NCBI GenBank assembly: GCA_037974335.1
Contig: CM075760.1
Location: forward strand, 58,557,812-58,621,811
Source: Prionace glauca
Taxonomy: Eukaryota > Chordata > Chondrichthyes > Carcharhiniformes > Carcharhinidae
Direction of reading: 5' to 3'
Length of the DNA: 64,000 nt
In this document: positions 20,926 to 31,983 of the stretch, piece after piece
Layout: each line of letters opens with the position of its first letter
How positions within the stretch are numbered: the stretch's first letter is position 1
Program-made: the position numbers and the translations under genes
The notes under the pieces: model-generated
What the model was told of the DNA's origin: nothing
Databases searched by the model: none
The model's input: only the letters and a program-made list of their open reading frames with translations

Positions 20926-21795
20926 AGGGCACTTTCCCATCCGCAAGGAATGATGGTTAGCAGCAGTGCCATTGTAACCTTAAACAGTGAATATAAAATA
21001 ACATCGTTAGCTATTGAGATAAATTAATTTAAAAAGACGCAAATTATTGCGAATTGATGATCTGATATTTAAATTTCTTAAAGTTTTCCTGTGGGACTAC
21101 ACAATTATTTGGAAGCTTTTTACTGTCTCCTCTCTCTCCCCTTCCCTGATGGTGCTGACTCTGGCTGGTTTCAGTCGCACACTCACTACTTCCTCTCGCG
21201 TCCTGTCTCTTCCTGATTCTGAATATTCACTGTTTTGCAGAATGATACAGCACAAATGGAAACCATTGAGCTCAGTATGCCTATGCTGGCCTTTGGACGA
21301 TCTATCCAATAAATTCCATTGCCCTGTTGGCAAAGTTAGAACAATATATGCATGCTCTCTTGAACTGAGAGCTTATTGGAAAATATATTCCAGGTTGATA
21401 CACCTCAGACATATTCACCTGTATGGAAAGCTTGATTGTCCCGTTTAATAAGCAGATATTAAGTGCTTACTGACTTGTGCCCGTCGCTGTCCGTGATGAA
21501 TGCCTGTTGCGTGTTACCTTGTAAGTTTTACAGAGGCCACAGTGATGAGTTTGGTGGGTTTTGGAAACTGGAAATGCCACATGAGCAGCTTGCGGGACTA
21601 TTTCACCTCACTGCCCATTTTATGTTCCAGTGAACAGGAATCGCTGTTGTCATTGGCTGAAGCAGTCACTTGTGTTCGCTCTAAAGATGACATTTTAAAG
21701 GAGAAACTTGCTTTTGGTGAATAAAAAGTTTGAAATAAAAATCAAAGGCAGAGGAATTGTGTATAAATTAGAATTTTGAGTTGCTGACATCAACT

Positions 21796-21862
21796 GCCCT
21801 GGTAGGTCTATTGGTTAGGATTCAGCGGATTCACTGCCCCGGGTTTGATTCCAGTCAGGGAC
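21796..21862 (+). pseudogene. tRNA-Glu-like pseudogene
   Basis: The sequence ccctggtaggtcta, then 'ttggttaggattcagcggat', follows the tRNA-Glu pattern (A box and D arm), the anticodon loop reads gattcac (anticodon TTC) and the B box is 'gggtttgattccagtcaggg'. The anticodon stem has mismatches, so it is probably not functional. Confidence 0.6.
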
Positions 21863-22200
21863 AGAATTTTTGTTTCTGTGTCACTTCCTGGTCAGCACCA
21901 GGTCTTTCGGAATCAGTATGAGGGAGATTTACTCATTTGCTTCTGAAGTGGAAATGTCACATGTCAGAAACAAAAAAAAACAGTGCTCGGCGACAAAGTG
22001 CGAAGGATCGAGACGGCGATCCAAGGTAAAACCTGGCTGTTAATGGGATAGACTTATTGTTTCCACTGACCCAAACACATTTCAGATCTGGGTCCAAATC
22101 TCGGGCTCAATGACAAGAAAACCTTTAACTCTATTAACATCGAAACGCTGTGACCTCCAGTGAGGTGGAAGCAGTTTTCACTCAGAAACCAGGAACTGAG

Positions 22201-22945
22201 AGATTAACAAACAACAAAGAAAAATACAGCGCAGAAACTTGTCCTTCGGCCCTCCAAGCCTGCACCGACTTTGCCCGACTGAAGTAAAACCCTCTATCCT
22301 TCCGGAGACCATATCCCTTCATTCCCATCTTATTCACGTAGTTGTCAAGATGCCCCTTAAAAGCCACTATCGTATCTGCGTCCACTGCCTCCCGTGATGG
22401 AAAGTTCCAGGCACCCCCCACCCTCTGAGCAAAAAAAGGCCTTATACATCTCCTTTAAACCTTGGCCTCGCACTTTAAACCTATGTCCCCCAGTAATTGG
22501 CTTTTCCACCCTGGGAAAAAAGCTTCTGACTATCCACTCTGTTCTTGCCCTTCATAATTGTGTAGACTGCTATCAGGTCGCCCCTCAATCTCCGTCTGTC
22601 CGATGAGAACAAACCAAATTTCTCCAACGTCTCATAGATAACGCCTTCCATACCAGGCAACATCCTGGTTAATCTTTTCTGTACCCTCTCCAAAGCCCCC
22701 ACATCCTTCTGGTAGTGTGACGACCAGAATTGAACACTATATTCCAAGCGTGGCTGAACTGAGGTAGTAAAAATTTGCAACATAACTTGCCAATTTTTAA
22801 AATCAGTGCTCTGGCTGATGAAAGCAAGCATGCTGTTTGTCTTCTTGACTACTTTCTCCACCTGCGTTGTCACTTTCAGTGATCGTGGTACATGTAAACC
22901 CAGGTCCCTCTGCCTATCAATACTCTTTATGGTTCTGCCATTCAC
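22201..22945 (-). mobile_element. CR1 LINE fragment, RT C-terminal part
   Basis: The minus strand reads DRQRDLGLHVPRSLKV, LEYSVQFWSSHYQKDV, LERVQKRLTRMLPGMEG and RRLRGDLIAVYTIMKG, then in another frame the C-terminal WNFPSREAVDADT part. It belongs to the same CR1 lineage as the copies at 31984 and 55119 (..HYxKDVxALERVQRRFTRMLPG). It is broken by frameshift and truncated at both ends. Confidence 0.8.
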
Positions 22946-23037
22946 CGAGCACCATGGGATTTACTGTAATGGCGACACTACCGGAGAATGGAGAACTAGA
23001 GTTCTCCCAGAAAAGCAGCAAAGTGTAAAAATAATAG

Positions 23038-23072
23038 CACCCAACGTGGGGCTGGAACCCGCAGTCCATTGA
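23038..23072 (-). pseudogene. tRNA-Lys-like 3'-half fragment
   Basis: 'ccaacgtggggctggaaccc' matches the T arm and acceptor region of the intact tRNA-Lys at 47656-47728, and the preceding 40 bases also match. The 5' half is absent or diverged beyond recognition. Confidence 0.55.
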
Positions 23073-23534
23073 CGGTGGTAAGTTAATGTTGTTCAGATTT
23101 ACCCCAAAATGGTTTATCACAGATTGATACTAACACTGTTCTTTGAATGCAATGAGATGCAGCAAAATTGAATGTAATAGAATGGCCCTTATGATGCCTC
23201 ATAGCTTCTGGTACTCAGGTTAAATTTCTCGAGTAACTGTCTGCATCTATCACTTCCTTTCACTATCTGTGTTTGTTCTCAGCCTGTTGCCCATGTGACA
23301 TTTCCAGTTCAGAAGCAAACCTCACTCCACTGATGCTGACAGTGATGCTTTCGACCAGGAAGTAATTCAGGATTGCTTATCAAAAACATTAATTTTTAAC
23401 GTATCGAAACCAGCCTGTGAACCTGCAAGGGCCGAACACGAATCACGAGAGCGCCAAGGTTGTAGGGCGTTTAGGAAAGTTACAAAACATCGAGATCTTG
23501 GGGTACATGGTCAGAGTTCATTGAAAGCGGAGTC

Positions 23535-23627
23535 ACAGATGGACATGATCTTATTGAATGGCGGGGCAGGCTCGAAGGGCCAGATGGCCTACTCCTGCTC
23601 CTATTTCTTATGTTCTTATGTTCTTAT
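23535..23627 (+). mobile_element. CR1 3'-end fragment
   Basis: 'gatcttattgaatggcgggg' through 'tcttatgttcttatgttctt', the 3' UTR and tail repeat of the CR1 subfamily seen at 12974 and 26169. Confidence 0.85.
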
Positions 23628-24245
23628 GATGGTGAAGAAGGCATCCGACATGCTTAGTTTCATTGGTCAGAACACTGAATACAGGAGTTGTACAAGACAC
23701 TGACATACTGTGTATAGTTCTGGTCACCCTATTGTAGAACGGATATTATTAAACCAGAAAGAGTGCAGAAAAGATTTATTAGGATGCTCCCGGGACTTGA
23801 TGGTTTGAGTTATAAGGAGTGGTTGGATAGACTGGGGCTTTTTCCTTCTGGAGCGTAAGAGGCCGAGGAGTTAACTTATCGAGGTCTATAAAATAATGTG
23901 AGGTATAGATCAGCTAGATAGTCAATATCTTTTCCCAACTGTAGGAGAGTCTAATACTAGAGGGCATAGGTTTAAGGTGAGAGAGGAGTGATACAAAAGG
24001 ATCCAAATCTACATAACTTTTCACACAAAGGGTCGTGAATTTCTGGAACAAGCTGCCAGAGGTAGTAGTAGAGGCAGGTATGATTTTGTCTTTTAAAAAC
24101 CGCTTAGACAGTTACACGAGTAAGATGACTATCGAGGAATGTGGGCCAAATGCGAGCAATTGGGAGTAGCTTACAAGTTAAAAAAGGGCGGCATGGACAA
24201 GTTGGGCCAAAAGACCTGCTTCCGTGCTGTAAACCTCTGTGACTT
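23628..24245 (+). mobile_element. CR1 C-terminal fragment, second lineage
   Basis: 'gtgaagaaggcatccgacat' (VKKASDM) begins a decayed plus-strand RT C-terminus, with 'gtgcagaaaagatttattag' (VQKRFIRM) and 'gtcgtgaatttctggaacaa' (VVNFWNK). Frames are broken. Confidence 0.75.
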
Positions 24246-25764
24246 TATCACTCTATCTCATCTTCCTGATTCTCCCAGATACTGATTACAGATGAGTCAG
24301 CCTCCGGTTTAAGTAGATGAATGAGATATCATTATGCTGTGTTGTAAAATGCGATTGGCTGAACAACTTGTCAGGAATTATTATTGATATATGTTAACTG
24401 AACGTAATTGATGTTTAAACTAATATGAGGCCGAAATGATCGGTACGAAAATCTATAATTGACCTGTTATTGATGGTACACGTTAGATGCATCGGAAAGG
24501 TTCTGCCGCTCTGCTCCAGAACCACATTAACCTTCTGGTCATCTTCAAGCAGCTGCTTTTTGTGTTTTTGTTTTAAATAAATGTTTCTTCCTTACACAGA
24601 GATATCTGCCTCGTGAGTTTTGTCTGTAGTTAAAGACAGTATTGGTCATCTCAAATTATCCCATAACAGTCGTCATAATTTGAAAATTTATAATCTAGAA
24701 TGTGCTTATGCGAAATACACCCCAGTCTCTTGGTTTCACCTCATGATTTGCGCCTCTGCTCTGTATACGTTCTCTATCTAGTTGTGGCATGCCTGCCTTG
24801 TAAGTATTTCATCGGACGAAATATAGAGAGATTCACCCTGTTAATCCATGCTGCAGCGGCTCTGATAGTGTTTATAAGGGGCAGTGTAAAGGAAACTGTC
24901 TTCTGCCACACACTACCCTGCATCGGCCTCTGATGAAGCAGAACCTTCGCTTTTTAGACTTAGCTGAAACTCGGTCAGCAACAGACCGGTTTATGAGTGA
25001 AATCGCCGAGGTTCTCCTCATTTTTCACTCATTCAGTCCCTGGGTTCCATCATAAAAAAGGCAGAGATGAAGGTGTCTTTACACAGATTGGCCACTGGGT
25101 GGCGGAGCGACTCTTCCATTGAACGCCCTTGAGTTCAACCGCATCCCACACATGACTGGGAGGACATGCCTGTCTGGGAAAGGGGGAAACCGTATAATAG
25201 GGAAAATGGAGCGGAGTTGATGCGTATTGGAAAACGGAATAAAGCCAAACCAGAGATGGTTAAATTTTCATTCAGTATTTATTTTAAAAATTCAAAGGTT
25301 GGCTGTGTATTTCTGGACCACTGCTGTCGAGATTGAGCCGTTCCCGGACAAAACCCAGACTAGGAGTTCCAGCAAGCTGCCACCAGACGGAGCTCTCACA
25401 CCGATGAACAGATTTACCTTCCTCAGAGAGAATTCCATGCGCCTTCCTGAAACATCATTGCAGAATACAACCTCAACAAGAGGAAAGGAACATTTGACGA
25501 ATTATATTACTTAATTTGAACGCAATTGAGCTCGCTGATCTTCTTATATTTTTCTTTTGTTTAGCAATTGTCTTTTGATCCAGTTTCCGTGCCTGTCGAG
25601 TATTCATGAACTCAATCCCCATCAGGTTCTGAAGTCTTTTTATCACGGCTTGTTCTCTGGGTTTATTTGACCCGAGAGTTTAGCTGCTTCAGAGAAAGTG
25701 TATACACAACATGAAAATTTCACACGGAAGTGACTGTGACCTTTAAAATACGATGTGGAGAAAC
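24246..25764. other. No gene or repeat recognised
   Basis: The open frames here are short and without known motifs. An aataaatgtttcttcc stretch near 24577 and a CCAAT-like gcgattggctgaac near 24350 are too weak to annotate. Confidence 0.4.
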
Positions 25765-26168
25765 AGGTCATATACAGACACAAACTCAATTTACAAGATA
25801 ATGGTTGGAATGCGATCTTCACATGTAATCAAGTCTTAAAGTTACAGGCAGTGGGAGTGGAGAGAGGGCCAAACACAAGTTAAAGAGGTGTGTATTGTCT
25901 CCAGACAGGATAGTCGGTGAGATTTTGCAAGCCCAGGCAAGTCGTGGGAGTTACAGGTAGTATGACATGGACCAAGATCCCGGTTGAGTCCTCATGTGTG
26001 CGGAATTTGGCTGTTAGTTTCTGCTCAGCGATTCTATGATGTCGTGTGTCGTGGAGGCCACCTTGGAGAACGCTTACCAGAAATCAGGGGCTGAATGCCC
26101 GTGACTGCTAAAGTGTTCACCAACAGGAAGGGAACACTCCTACCTGGTGATTGTCGAGCGGTGTACAT
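25765..26168 (-). mobile_element. Penelope-like element, 3' part (piece 1 of a split copy)
   Basis: The reverse complement matches the GIY-YIG C-terminus and 3' UTR of the copy at 2565-3560, including 'ctcatgtgtgcggaatttgg' and the tcgagcggtgtacattc stretch. It is interrupted at 26168 by CR1 elements. A short continuation (cgttgttgtagtgtctgcaatg) lies at 29790-29811. Confidence 0.75.
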
Positions 26169-26308
26169 TCATAAGAACATAAGAAATAGGAGCAGGAGTA
26201 GGCCATCTGGCCCTTCGAGCCTACCCCGCCATTCAATAAGATCATGGCTGATCTGTCGTGGCTCAGCTCCACCTTCCCGCCCTCTCCCCATAACCCTTAA
26301 TCCCTTAA
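26169..26308 (-). mobile_element. Older CR1, 3' UTR piece
   Basis: This is a complete CR1 3' end (from aagggattaaggg to the ttatgttctta tail, reading minus) that lies outside the 3' end of the full-length CR1. It is the continuation of the CR1 fragment at 29358-29784: that fragment stops at ...gataagagaagg and this piece restarts at aagggatt. Confidence 0.8.
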
Positions 26309-29300
26309 GAACATAAGAAAGAAATAGGAGCAGGAGTAGGCCATCTGGCCCTTCGAGCCTGCCCCGCCATTCAATAAGATCATGGCTGATCTGTCGTGAC
26401 TCAGCTCCACCTTCCCGCCCTCTCCCCATAACCCTTAATCCCTTCTCTTATCAAAAACCCATCAACCCGTTTCTTAAAAATATTTAGCGAGGCAGCCTCC
26501 ACCACTTCAACGGGCAGAGAATTCCAGAGATTCACCACCCTTTGAGTGAAGAAGTTCCTCCTCAACTCTGTTCTAAACCGCCCCCCCTTTATCTTGAGGC
26601 TGTGCCCCCTAGTCCTACTGTCTTTTTTGAGCGGGAACAGTCTCTCCACCTCTATCCTATCCATCCCATTCATCATCTTATACGTCTGAATGAGATCTCC
26701 CCTCATTCTTCTAAACTCTAACGAGTACAAGCCTAGTTTATTCAGCCTCTCCTCATAGCTCAATCCCCTCAACTCCGGTATCAGCCGAGTAAACCTCCTC
26801 TGCACTCCCTCCAGGGCCAAAACATCCTTGCGCAGGTGCGGCGCCCAAAACTGCACACAGTACTCCAGCTGCGGCCTCACCAATGCCCTATACAGCTGCA
26901 GCAAGACCTCCCTACTTTTATATTCAATCCCCTTCGCTATGAAGGCCAGCATCCCATTCGCCTTCCTGACCACCTGCTGCACCTGCAAGCTGGGTTTTTG
27001 CGACTCATGCACAAGGACCCCGAGGTCCCTCTGCACCGTCGCCTGCTGCAGTTTTTCGCCCCGTAAGTAATAGTCCTTCCTACCATTCCTCCTACCAAAG
27101 TGGACCACCTCACATTTGCCAACATTAAATTCCATTTGCCATTTCCTGGCCCATTCGCCCAGCCTATCTAGATCCTTCTGCAGACTCTCCACACCCTCCG
27201 CACAATTTGCCTTTCCCCCAATCTTGGTGTCATCAGCAAATTTCGACACCCTGCACTCGGTTCCCTCCTCCAGATCATCTATATAAATGGTAAATAGCTG
27301 AGGCCCCAGCACCGACCCCTGGGGCACCCCACTAGTCACCAACCGCCAATCCGAATAGCATCCATTGACCCCCACTCTCTGCCTCCTATTTGACAACCAA
27401 TCCTCTATCCACGCTAACACCCTACCCCCAACTCCATGTCCCCTGACCTTCTGCAATAACCTCTTGTGAGGTACCTTGTCAAACGCCTTCTGAAAATCCA
27501 GAAAGACCACATCCACCGGCTCTCCTCCATCCACTGCCCTAGACACATCCTCATAGAACTCCAGTAAATTTGTCAGACACGACTTCCCTTTAAGGAAACC
27601 GTGTTGCGTCCGCCCTATCAAGCAATTCCCCTCAAGATGCCTCGCTATTTCCTCCTTAATGACGGTTTCTAACATTTTACCTACCACAGACGTTAAACTA
27701 ACCGGCCTATAATTCCCCGCCTTTTGCCTGCCACCCTTCTTAAACAACGGCGTAACATTAGCCGTTTTCCAATCTTCCGGCACTTCCCCGGAATCCAGCG
27801 ACGTCTGGAAAATAACCACCAAGGCATCCACTATCACCTCCGCCATTTCTTTCAGAACCCTCGGATGCATTCCATCCGGTCCTGGGGACTTGTCCACAAT
27901 CAGCCCCTCCAGTCTGTCGAGCACCACCTCTCTAGTAACAGTAATGTCATTAAGACCCTCCATTCCTACCACCTTTCCATCGCTAACACCCGGCAAATTA
28001 TTCACGTCCTCCTCCGTGAAGACAGAAACAAAGAAGTTATTCAAGACCTTAGCCATATCCCTATCCCCTACCACTAGCTCCCCTTTCTCATCCTCTAAAG
28101 GACCAACGTTTATCCTAGCCAGCCTCTTCCTTTTTATATATTTATAAAAACTCTTGCTATCCTTTTTTATATTAAGTGCTAGCCCAGCCTCATAGCTTCT
28201 CCTTCCCTCCTTTATCAATTTCTTTGTCAATCTTTGTTGACATTTAAACCTTTCCCAATCCTCTTCTCGCCCACTGCTCTTAGCTACTCTAAACTCCTCC
28301 GCTTTTAATTTAACACTTTCCTTCACCTCCTTCGTTATCCACGGCTTATTACCTCTCCTCCTACTGTCCTTTTTAACCATCGGAATAAATTTCTGCTGAG
28401 CACCAAGAAAGATCTCCTTAAAGATCCTCCACTGCTCCTCAGCAGACCTACCTTCCAACGCGTTCCCCCAGTCCACATTCGCCAATTCTTCTCTCATCCT
28501 ACCATACTCCCCTCTATTCAAACAAAGGACGCGTGTCTGGGAACCCACTTTCTCCTCCTCCATCTGCACCAGAAACTCCACCATACAATGATCACTCTCT
28601 CCAAGAGGATCCTTCACCGCAAGGTCCCTAATTCTACCCGCCTCATTACATAGCACCAGATCCAAGATAGCTCGCTCCCTCGTCGGCTCCAACACACACT
28701 GTTCAAGGAAATTATCCCGGCAGCATTCCAAGAACTCCTCCTCAAGCCCACCTCGTCCAACATGGGTCGACCAATCAATATGCAGATTGAAATCTCCCAT
28801 AACTACTGCCGTCCCATTCCTGCACGCTGCACTTATTTGCGCGTTAACAGCCCGCCCCACCTCCAGATCATTATTCGGGGGCCTATAGACGACACCCACT
28901 AGCGTCTTCCTCCCTTTTCTGTTCCTAATCTCCACCCACAACGATTCCACTTTCTGCTCCTTGGCTCCGATATCATCCCTTGCTACCACCTTGATACTAT
29001 CCTTAATCAGCAGAGCTACTCCACCCCCTCTTTCCTCCTGCCTATCCTTCCTGAACACTTGATAACCCTGTACATTCATCTCCCAGTCCCTGTCACCTTG
29101 CAGCCACGTCTCTGTAATGGCCACCAGATCGTATCCATTTGTGTCGATCTGCGCCATCAGCTCATCCACTTTATTCCGAATGCTTCGTGCATTCAGATAA
29201 AGCGCTTTCATCCCAGCCTTCACCTGGACCCTACTTGCCGTAACGCCACCAATTGGGACATCCTTTGCCTCTTCCCTTACCTGTACCCTATCCTTAACTT

Positions 29301-29357
29301 TAGACCTCATAGCGTCACCTACCCTCGCACCCTCCCCCCCCCTAATTAGTTTAAAGC
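26309..29357 (-). mobile_element. Full-length-looking CR1 LINE
   Basis: This is a minus-strand CR1 of about 3.05 kb with one open frame, a 3' UTR and the tail repeat. It is inserted in an older, related CR1 (29358-29784 plus 26169-26308) with an aagg at both junctions, a possible short target duplication. That older copy is itself inside a Penelope-like element. The intact frame and the high similarity to the copy at 11368 point to recent activity. CR1s commonly have an upstream ORF1; none is visible here, so the element may be 5'-truncated even though ORF2 is whole. Confidence 0.88.
26401..29310 (-). CDS. CR1 ORF2: AP endonuclease-reverse transcriptase, 969 aa, intact
   Basis: The protein cuts target DNA and copies its own RNA into it (target-primed reverse transcription). 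Endonuclease motifs are in order: LYLNARSIRNK (about residues 37-47), ITETWL, GDFNLHIDW and LGESDHCMVEF. A linker with KPWITKEVKESVK follows. RT motifs from about residue 490 are DKSPGPDGMHP, NYRPVSLTS, FLDFQKAFDKVPH, GVPQGSVLGPQL, IYIDDL and the catalytic FADDTK. The C-terminus has VVNLWNSLPVEVVEAAS. No stop or frameshift interrupts it, and all catalytic residues I can check are present. The ATG at 29310 is the first in frame; the true start may lie slightly upstream. The length is normal for CR1 ORF2. Confidence 0.9.
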   Translation of the reverse strand: MRSKVKDRVQVREEAKDVPIGGVTASRVQVKAGMKALYLNARSIRNKVDELMAQIDTNGYDLVAITETWLQGDRDWEMNVQGYQVFRKDRQEERGGGVALLIKDSIKVVARDDIGAKEQKVESLWVEIRNRKGRKTLVGVVYRPPNNDLEVGRAVNAQISAACRNGTAVVMGDFNLHIDWSTHVGRGGLEEEFLECCRDNFLEQCVLEPTRERAILDLVLCNEAGRIRDLAVKDPLGESDHCMVEFLVQMEEEKVGSQTRVLCLNRGEYGRMREELANVDWGNALEGRSAEEQWRIFKEIFLGAQQKFIPMVKKDSRRRGNKPWITKEVKESVKLKAEEFRVAKSSGREEDWERFKCQQRLTKKLIKEGRRSYEAGLALNIKKDSKSFYKYIKRKRLARINVGPLEDEKGELVVGDRDMAKVLNNFFVSVFTEEDVNNLPGVSDGKVVGMEGLNDITVTREVVLDRLEGLIVDKSPGPDGMHPRVLKEMAEVIVDALVVIFQTSLDSGEVPEDWKTANVTPLFKKGGRQKAGNYRPVSLTSVVGKMLETVIKEEIARHLEGNCLIGRTQHGFLKGKSCLTNLLEFYEDVSRAVDGGEPVDVVFLDFQKAFDKVPHKRLLQKVRGHGVGGRVLAWIEDWLSNRRQRVGVNGCYSDWRLVTSGVPQGSVLGPQLFTIYIDDLEEGTECRVSKFADDTKIGGKANCAEGVESLQKDLDRLGEWARKWQMEFNVGKCEVVHFGRRNGRKDYYLRGEKLQQATVQRDLGVLVHESQKPSLQVQQVVRKANGMLAFIAKGIEYKSREVLLQLYRALVRPQLEYCVQFWAPHLRKDVLALEGVQRRFTRLIPELRGLSYEERLNKLGLYSLEFRRMRGDLIQTYKMMNGMDRIEVERLFPLKKDSRTRGHSLKIKGGRFRTELRRNFFTQRVVNLWNSLPVEVVEAASLNIFKKRVDGFLIREGIKGYGERAGRWS

Positions 29358-29784
29358 CTTGCCTTCTCTTATCAAAAACCCATCAACCCGTTTCTTAAAA
29401 ATATTTAGCGAGGCAGCCTCCACCACTTCAACGGGCAGAGAATTCCAGAGATTCACCACCCTTTGAGTGAAGAAGTTCCTCCTCAACTCTGTTCTAAACC
29501 GCCTCCCCTTTATCTTGAGGCTGTGCCCCCTAGTCCTACTGTCTTTTTTGAGCGGGAAGAGTCTCTCCACCTCTATCCTATCCATCCCATTCATCATCTT
29601 AGACGTCTCAATGAGATCTCCCCTCATTCTTCTAAACTCTAACGAGTACAAGCCTAGTTTATTCAGCTTCTCCTCATAGCTCAATCCCCTCAACTCCGGT
29701 ATCAGCCGAGTAAACCTCCTCTGCACTCCCTCCAGGGCCAAAATATCCTTGCGCAGGTGCGGCGCCCAAAACTGCACACAGTAC
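29358..29784 (-). mobile_element. Older CR1, coding C-terminal piece
   Basis: The minus frame starting from the Penelope junction reads YCVQFWAPHLRKDILALEG and continues to GFLIREG, where the full-length CR1 interrupts it. It is 5'-truncated at cagtac next to Penelope-like sequence. Confidence 0.8.
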
Positions 29785-29834
29785 ATTCGTTGTTGTAGTG
29801 TCTGCAATGCCTCTCCACTGGTGTTGAGAGACTT

Positions 29835-31200
29835 CTTACTACCTTTAAAATATATATTGAGAATAGAATTCCCCCAATAAACTTCAGAATGTTTCCTTAA
29901 TGCTGGAACGTTTGTGTTGCTATGAGTAACCCAGGATTTGCAGCTGCTAATTTACAGAGAAGGGTTTCATTCCTGCAACCCCATCTGGAAAAGTGCACCC
30001 GTTTCCCTATCGAGATGCTGAAAGAGCCCAGCTCGAGTTGTTTTCTTTCAATATCAGCCAGCTCACTACTGAGAGATCTCACAGACTCATAGAGACATAA
30101 TGGCTGACGTACCAGGAAACTTGTGTTGATCCCAGGTTAATGAGACCTCTTGTGTATTGCTGACAGTCACATTGCTGTTGCATCTTCCCGCGATGTTGTG
30201 CAACCCGCAGCAAACAGGATTCAACTATATTTAAATGCTGTCTTTGTACAACAGTCAGACTGCTTTCCATCACTGTGAGTCCCAGCGATAGCACAGCGTC
30301 AATCAGCTACATACCCAAGATCGTCAAAATGATGAATTTACTCGGTACCTGAAACTCTCCAAAGAAACGGATATACCTTTACCAAATATCGAGTTTTTCC
30401 TCAATATAAACAGGGGCTTTGTATCTGGATGTTGCCGGTACCGGTATAAATTGTACGTGCTTATTGTTACATTATAAGTACAAATAAAGTCACTGTTTCT
30501 CCTTCCGCCTCTAATTCTGAGGATAGCGACTGAGTGATAGAATCGCCATGACTCAGATCTGAAAAATAAATGTCCGAACGGAAATAGATCAGACAGACTG
30601 AATATTTAGTTCAGTTTTAAACCATGTTTATATAATGAAAGTCAATGTGAAATGTGTTTGATTCACAGTTTCCCGTTGGGAATAGTCCCCAAACAACCCA
30701 AATGCCGCATTGTCACTCTGCATAAGGGGGAGTTAGATATTTGAAGACAAAATTTCCAAACTTCATCCTGTATATTTTGCTGCCTGCCGTGTCTCGGGAG
30801 GTTCTCACTGCATTTCCCGGTGTCCGGGGTGGTTCTGTGGGGTTAGTAGGTGGTGAGCTGGCTGCCAGTGAATGGATTCACCCTGAGCTGGGTTCAGTCA
30901 ATGTTCTGATCGGACGAAATGGTTTCCTAGGTAGACACGTGGGACGAGATTTGTAACCGGAAACATGGGGTTACTGATGGGGTTTATTTATTCCGGCTTC
31001 AGTTCTCTCTGTCAGATTCCAGTAGAATCGATATCCATGAGCGAGTCTCAGCTTCTTTCATCAGGTCGACAGAGGGACGCCTCAGTTGTAATTGGAGCGC
31101 GTTTGTGAATCCTTATGAATTCTTGTGATTAGATCCATCTTCTAATTCTACACTGAACTCCCTACACAATTTCTTCAGCAGAAGTTTGATGTGATCTGTA
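29835..31200. other. No gene recognised
   Basis: A few bases around 29855-29870 (gaattcccccaataaacttc) resemble the flank of the tRNA cassettes (compare 47620-47645), perhaps a further worn copy. Otherwise I see no coding, RNA or repeat signal. The last part would hold the promoter of V1. Confidence 0.4.
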
Positions 31201-31202
31201 AA

Positions 31203-31535
31203 ATGCTCCGAATTTACAGATTCTCTTTGCTGTTTTTCACTCTGACCTGCACTGGGGTGAATGGAGCAGATGAGGTGACGCAGCTTCCTTGGCGGATGGT
31301 TGTGAATGAAGGGGGAACCGTATCCATGAACTGTACCACGGCCACTGCTTTTAGCATCTTGTATTGGTACAGACAGTCCCCGAATCAGCCACCGCTGTAT
31401 CTGGTGATGGCCACAAGAGAATCCGATGAAAGCCAGAGGATCACTGCCTCAATCGGCGGAGGCAACAAATTCAGCGCCCTGACTGTGAGAGACGCCGGAG
31501 TTACAGACACCGCCACCTATCTCTGTGCCGTGAGG
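31203..31535 (+). CDS. V1: TCR V segment, open, leader not split by an intron
   Basis: One continuous frame encodes a hydrophobic signal peptide (SLLFFTLTC) and an Ig V domain: EVTQ, C23 in SMNCTT, W41 in ILYWYRQSPNQPP, and C104 in DTATYLCAV. The 3' RSS follows at once: heptamer CACAATG, 23-base spacer, perfect nonamer ACAAAAACC. TCR V segments normally have an intron in the leader. No room for one exists here, since the signal peptide runs directly into framework 1. The V domain best fits TRA/TRD type by its framework 2 and 3 motifs. It can be considered potentially functional; the heptamer differs from consensus at the fifth base. Confidence 0.8.
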
Positions 31536-31574
31536 CACAATGTGACAAACATAGGGAGGTCCCATACAAAAACC
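31536..31574 (+). promoter_or_regulatory. 23-RSS of V1
   Basis: Heptamer CACAATG (31536-31542), 23-bp spacer, nonamer ACAAAAACC (31566-31574). RAG recognises such sites and pairs them with 12-RSSs of D or J segments. Confidence 0.85.
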
Positions 31575-31983
31575 TGCACCGACTGCGAGAGACATCCTGG
31601 AGTATCGGTAGAGTGGTGGAATTATAAAATAAACCCATTAACAAACGAAATGAACGCAACGCAAAATAAAATATAGAATCTACTGATTAACATTCCGTCA
31701 GAAATGAAGGTAGATGAAAACAAAGATGGAGAAGGGAGAAGGGACACGGAAGCCGGAATGAGTGAGCAGCAATTGGAATTAGAAAAGTTGAATCTTCATA
31801 GAGAAGTGGACAGAAAATGAGGAAATTGTTGAAAAAGAAGTGGAAGACATTGAAAAAGAAAGCACTTATCGTGATAGATTAAAGGTCAGATAAATAAAGA
31901 GAAACTTTAACAAAGTAGATTGGGATTTTTGTTTAACATTACTAATATTTACTTGTTGTTTAAATAGTTCAATTTTCTGAAAC

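Larger units (their letters stand above)
21480..23110 (+). repeat. tRNA-bearing duplicated cassette, copy A (split by a CR1)
   Basis: 21480-22200 matches the reverse complement of 58590-59370. 22010-22200 and 22950-23075 match 47390-47690. Shared landmarks are a tRNA-Glu-like sequence, 'gggtccaaatctcgggctca' and a tRNA-Lys-like 3' half. A CR1 fragment (22201-22945) interrupts this copy at a point that is continuous in the copy at 47570. Confidence 0.7.

Noticed and set aside
23400-23460. Possible tRNA-like segment (gggccgaacacgaatcacga)
   Set aside because: No foldable acceptor, anticodon or T arm.
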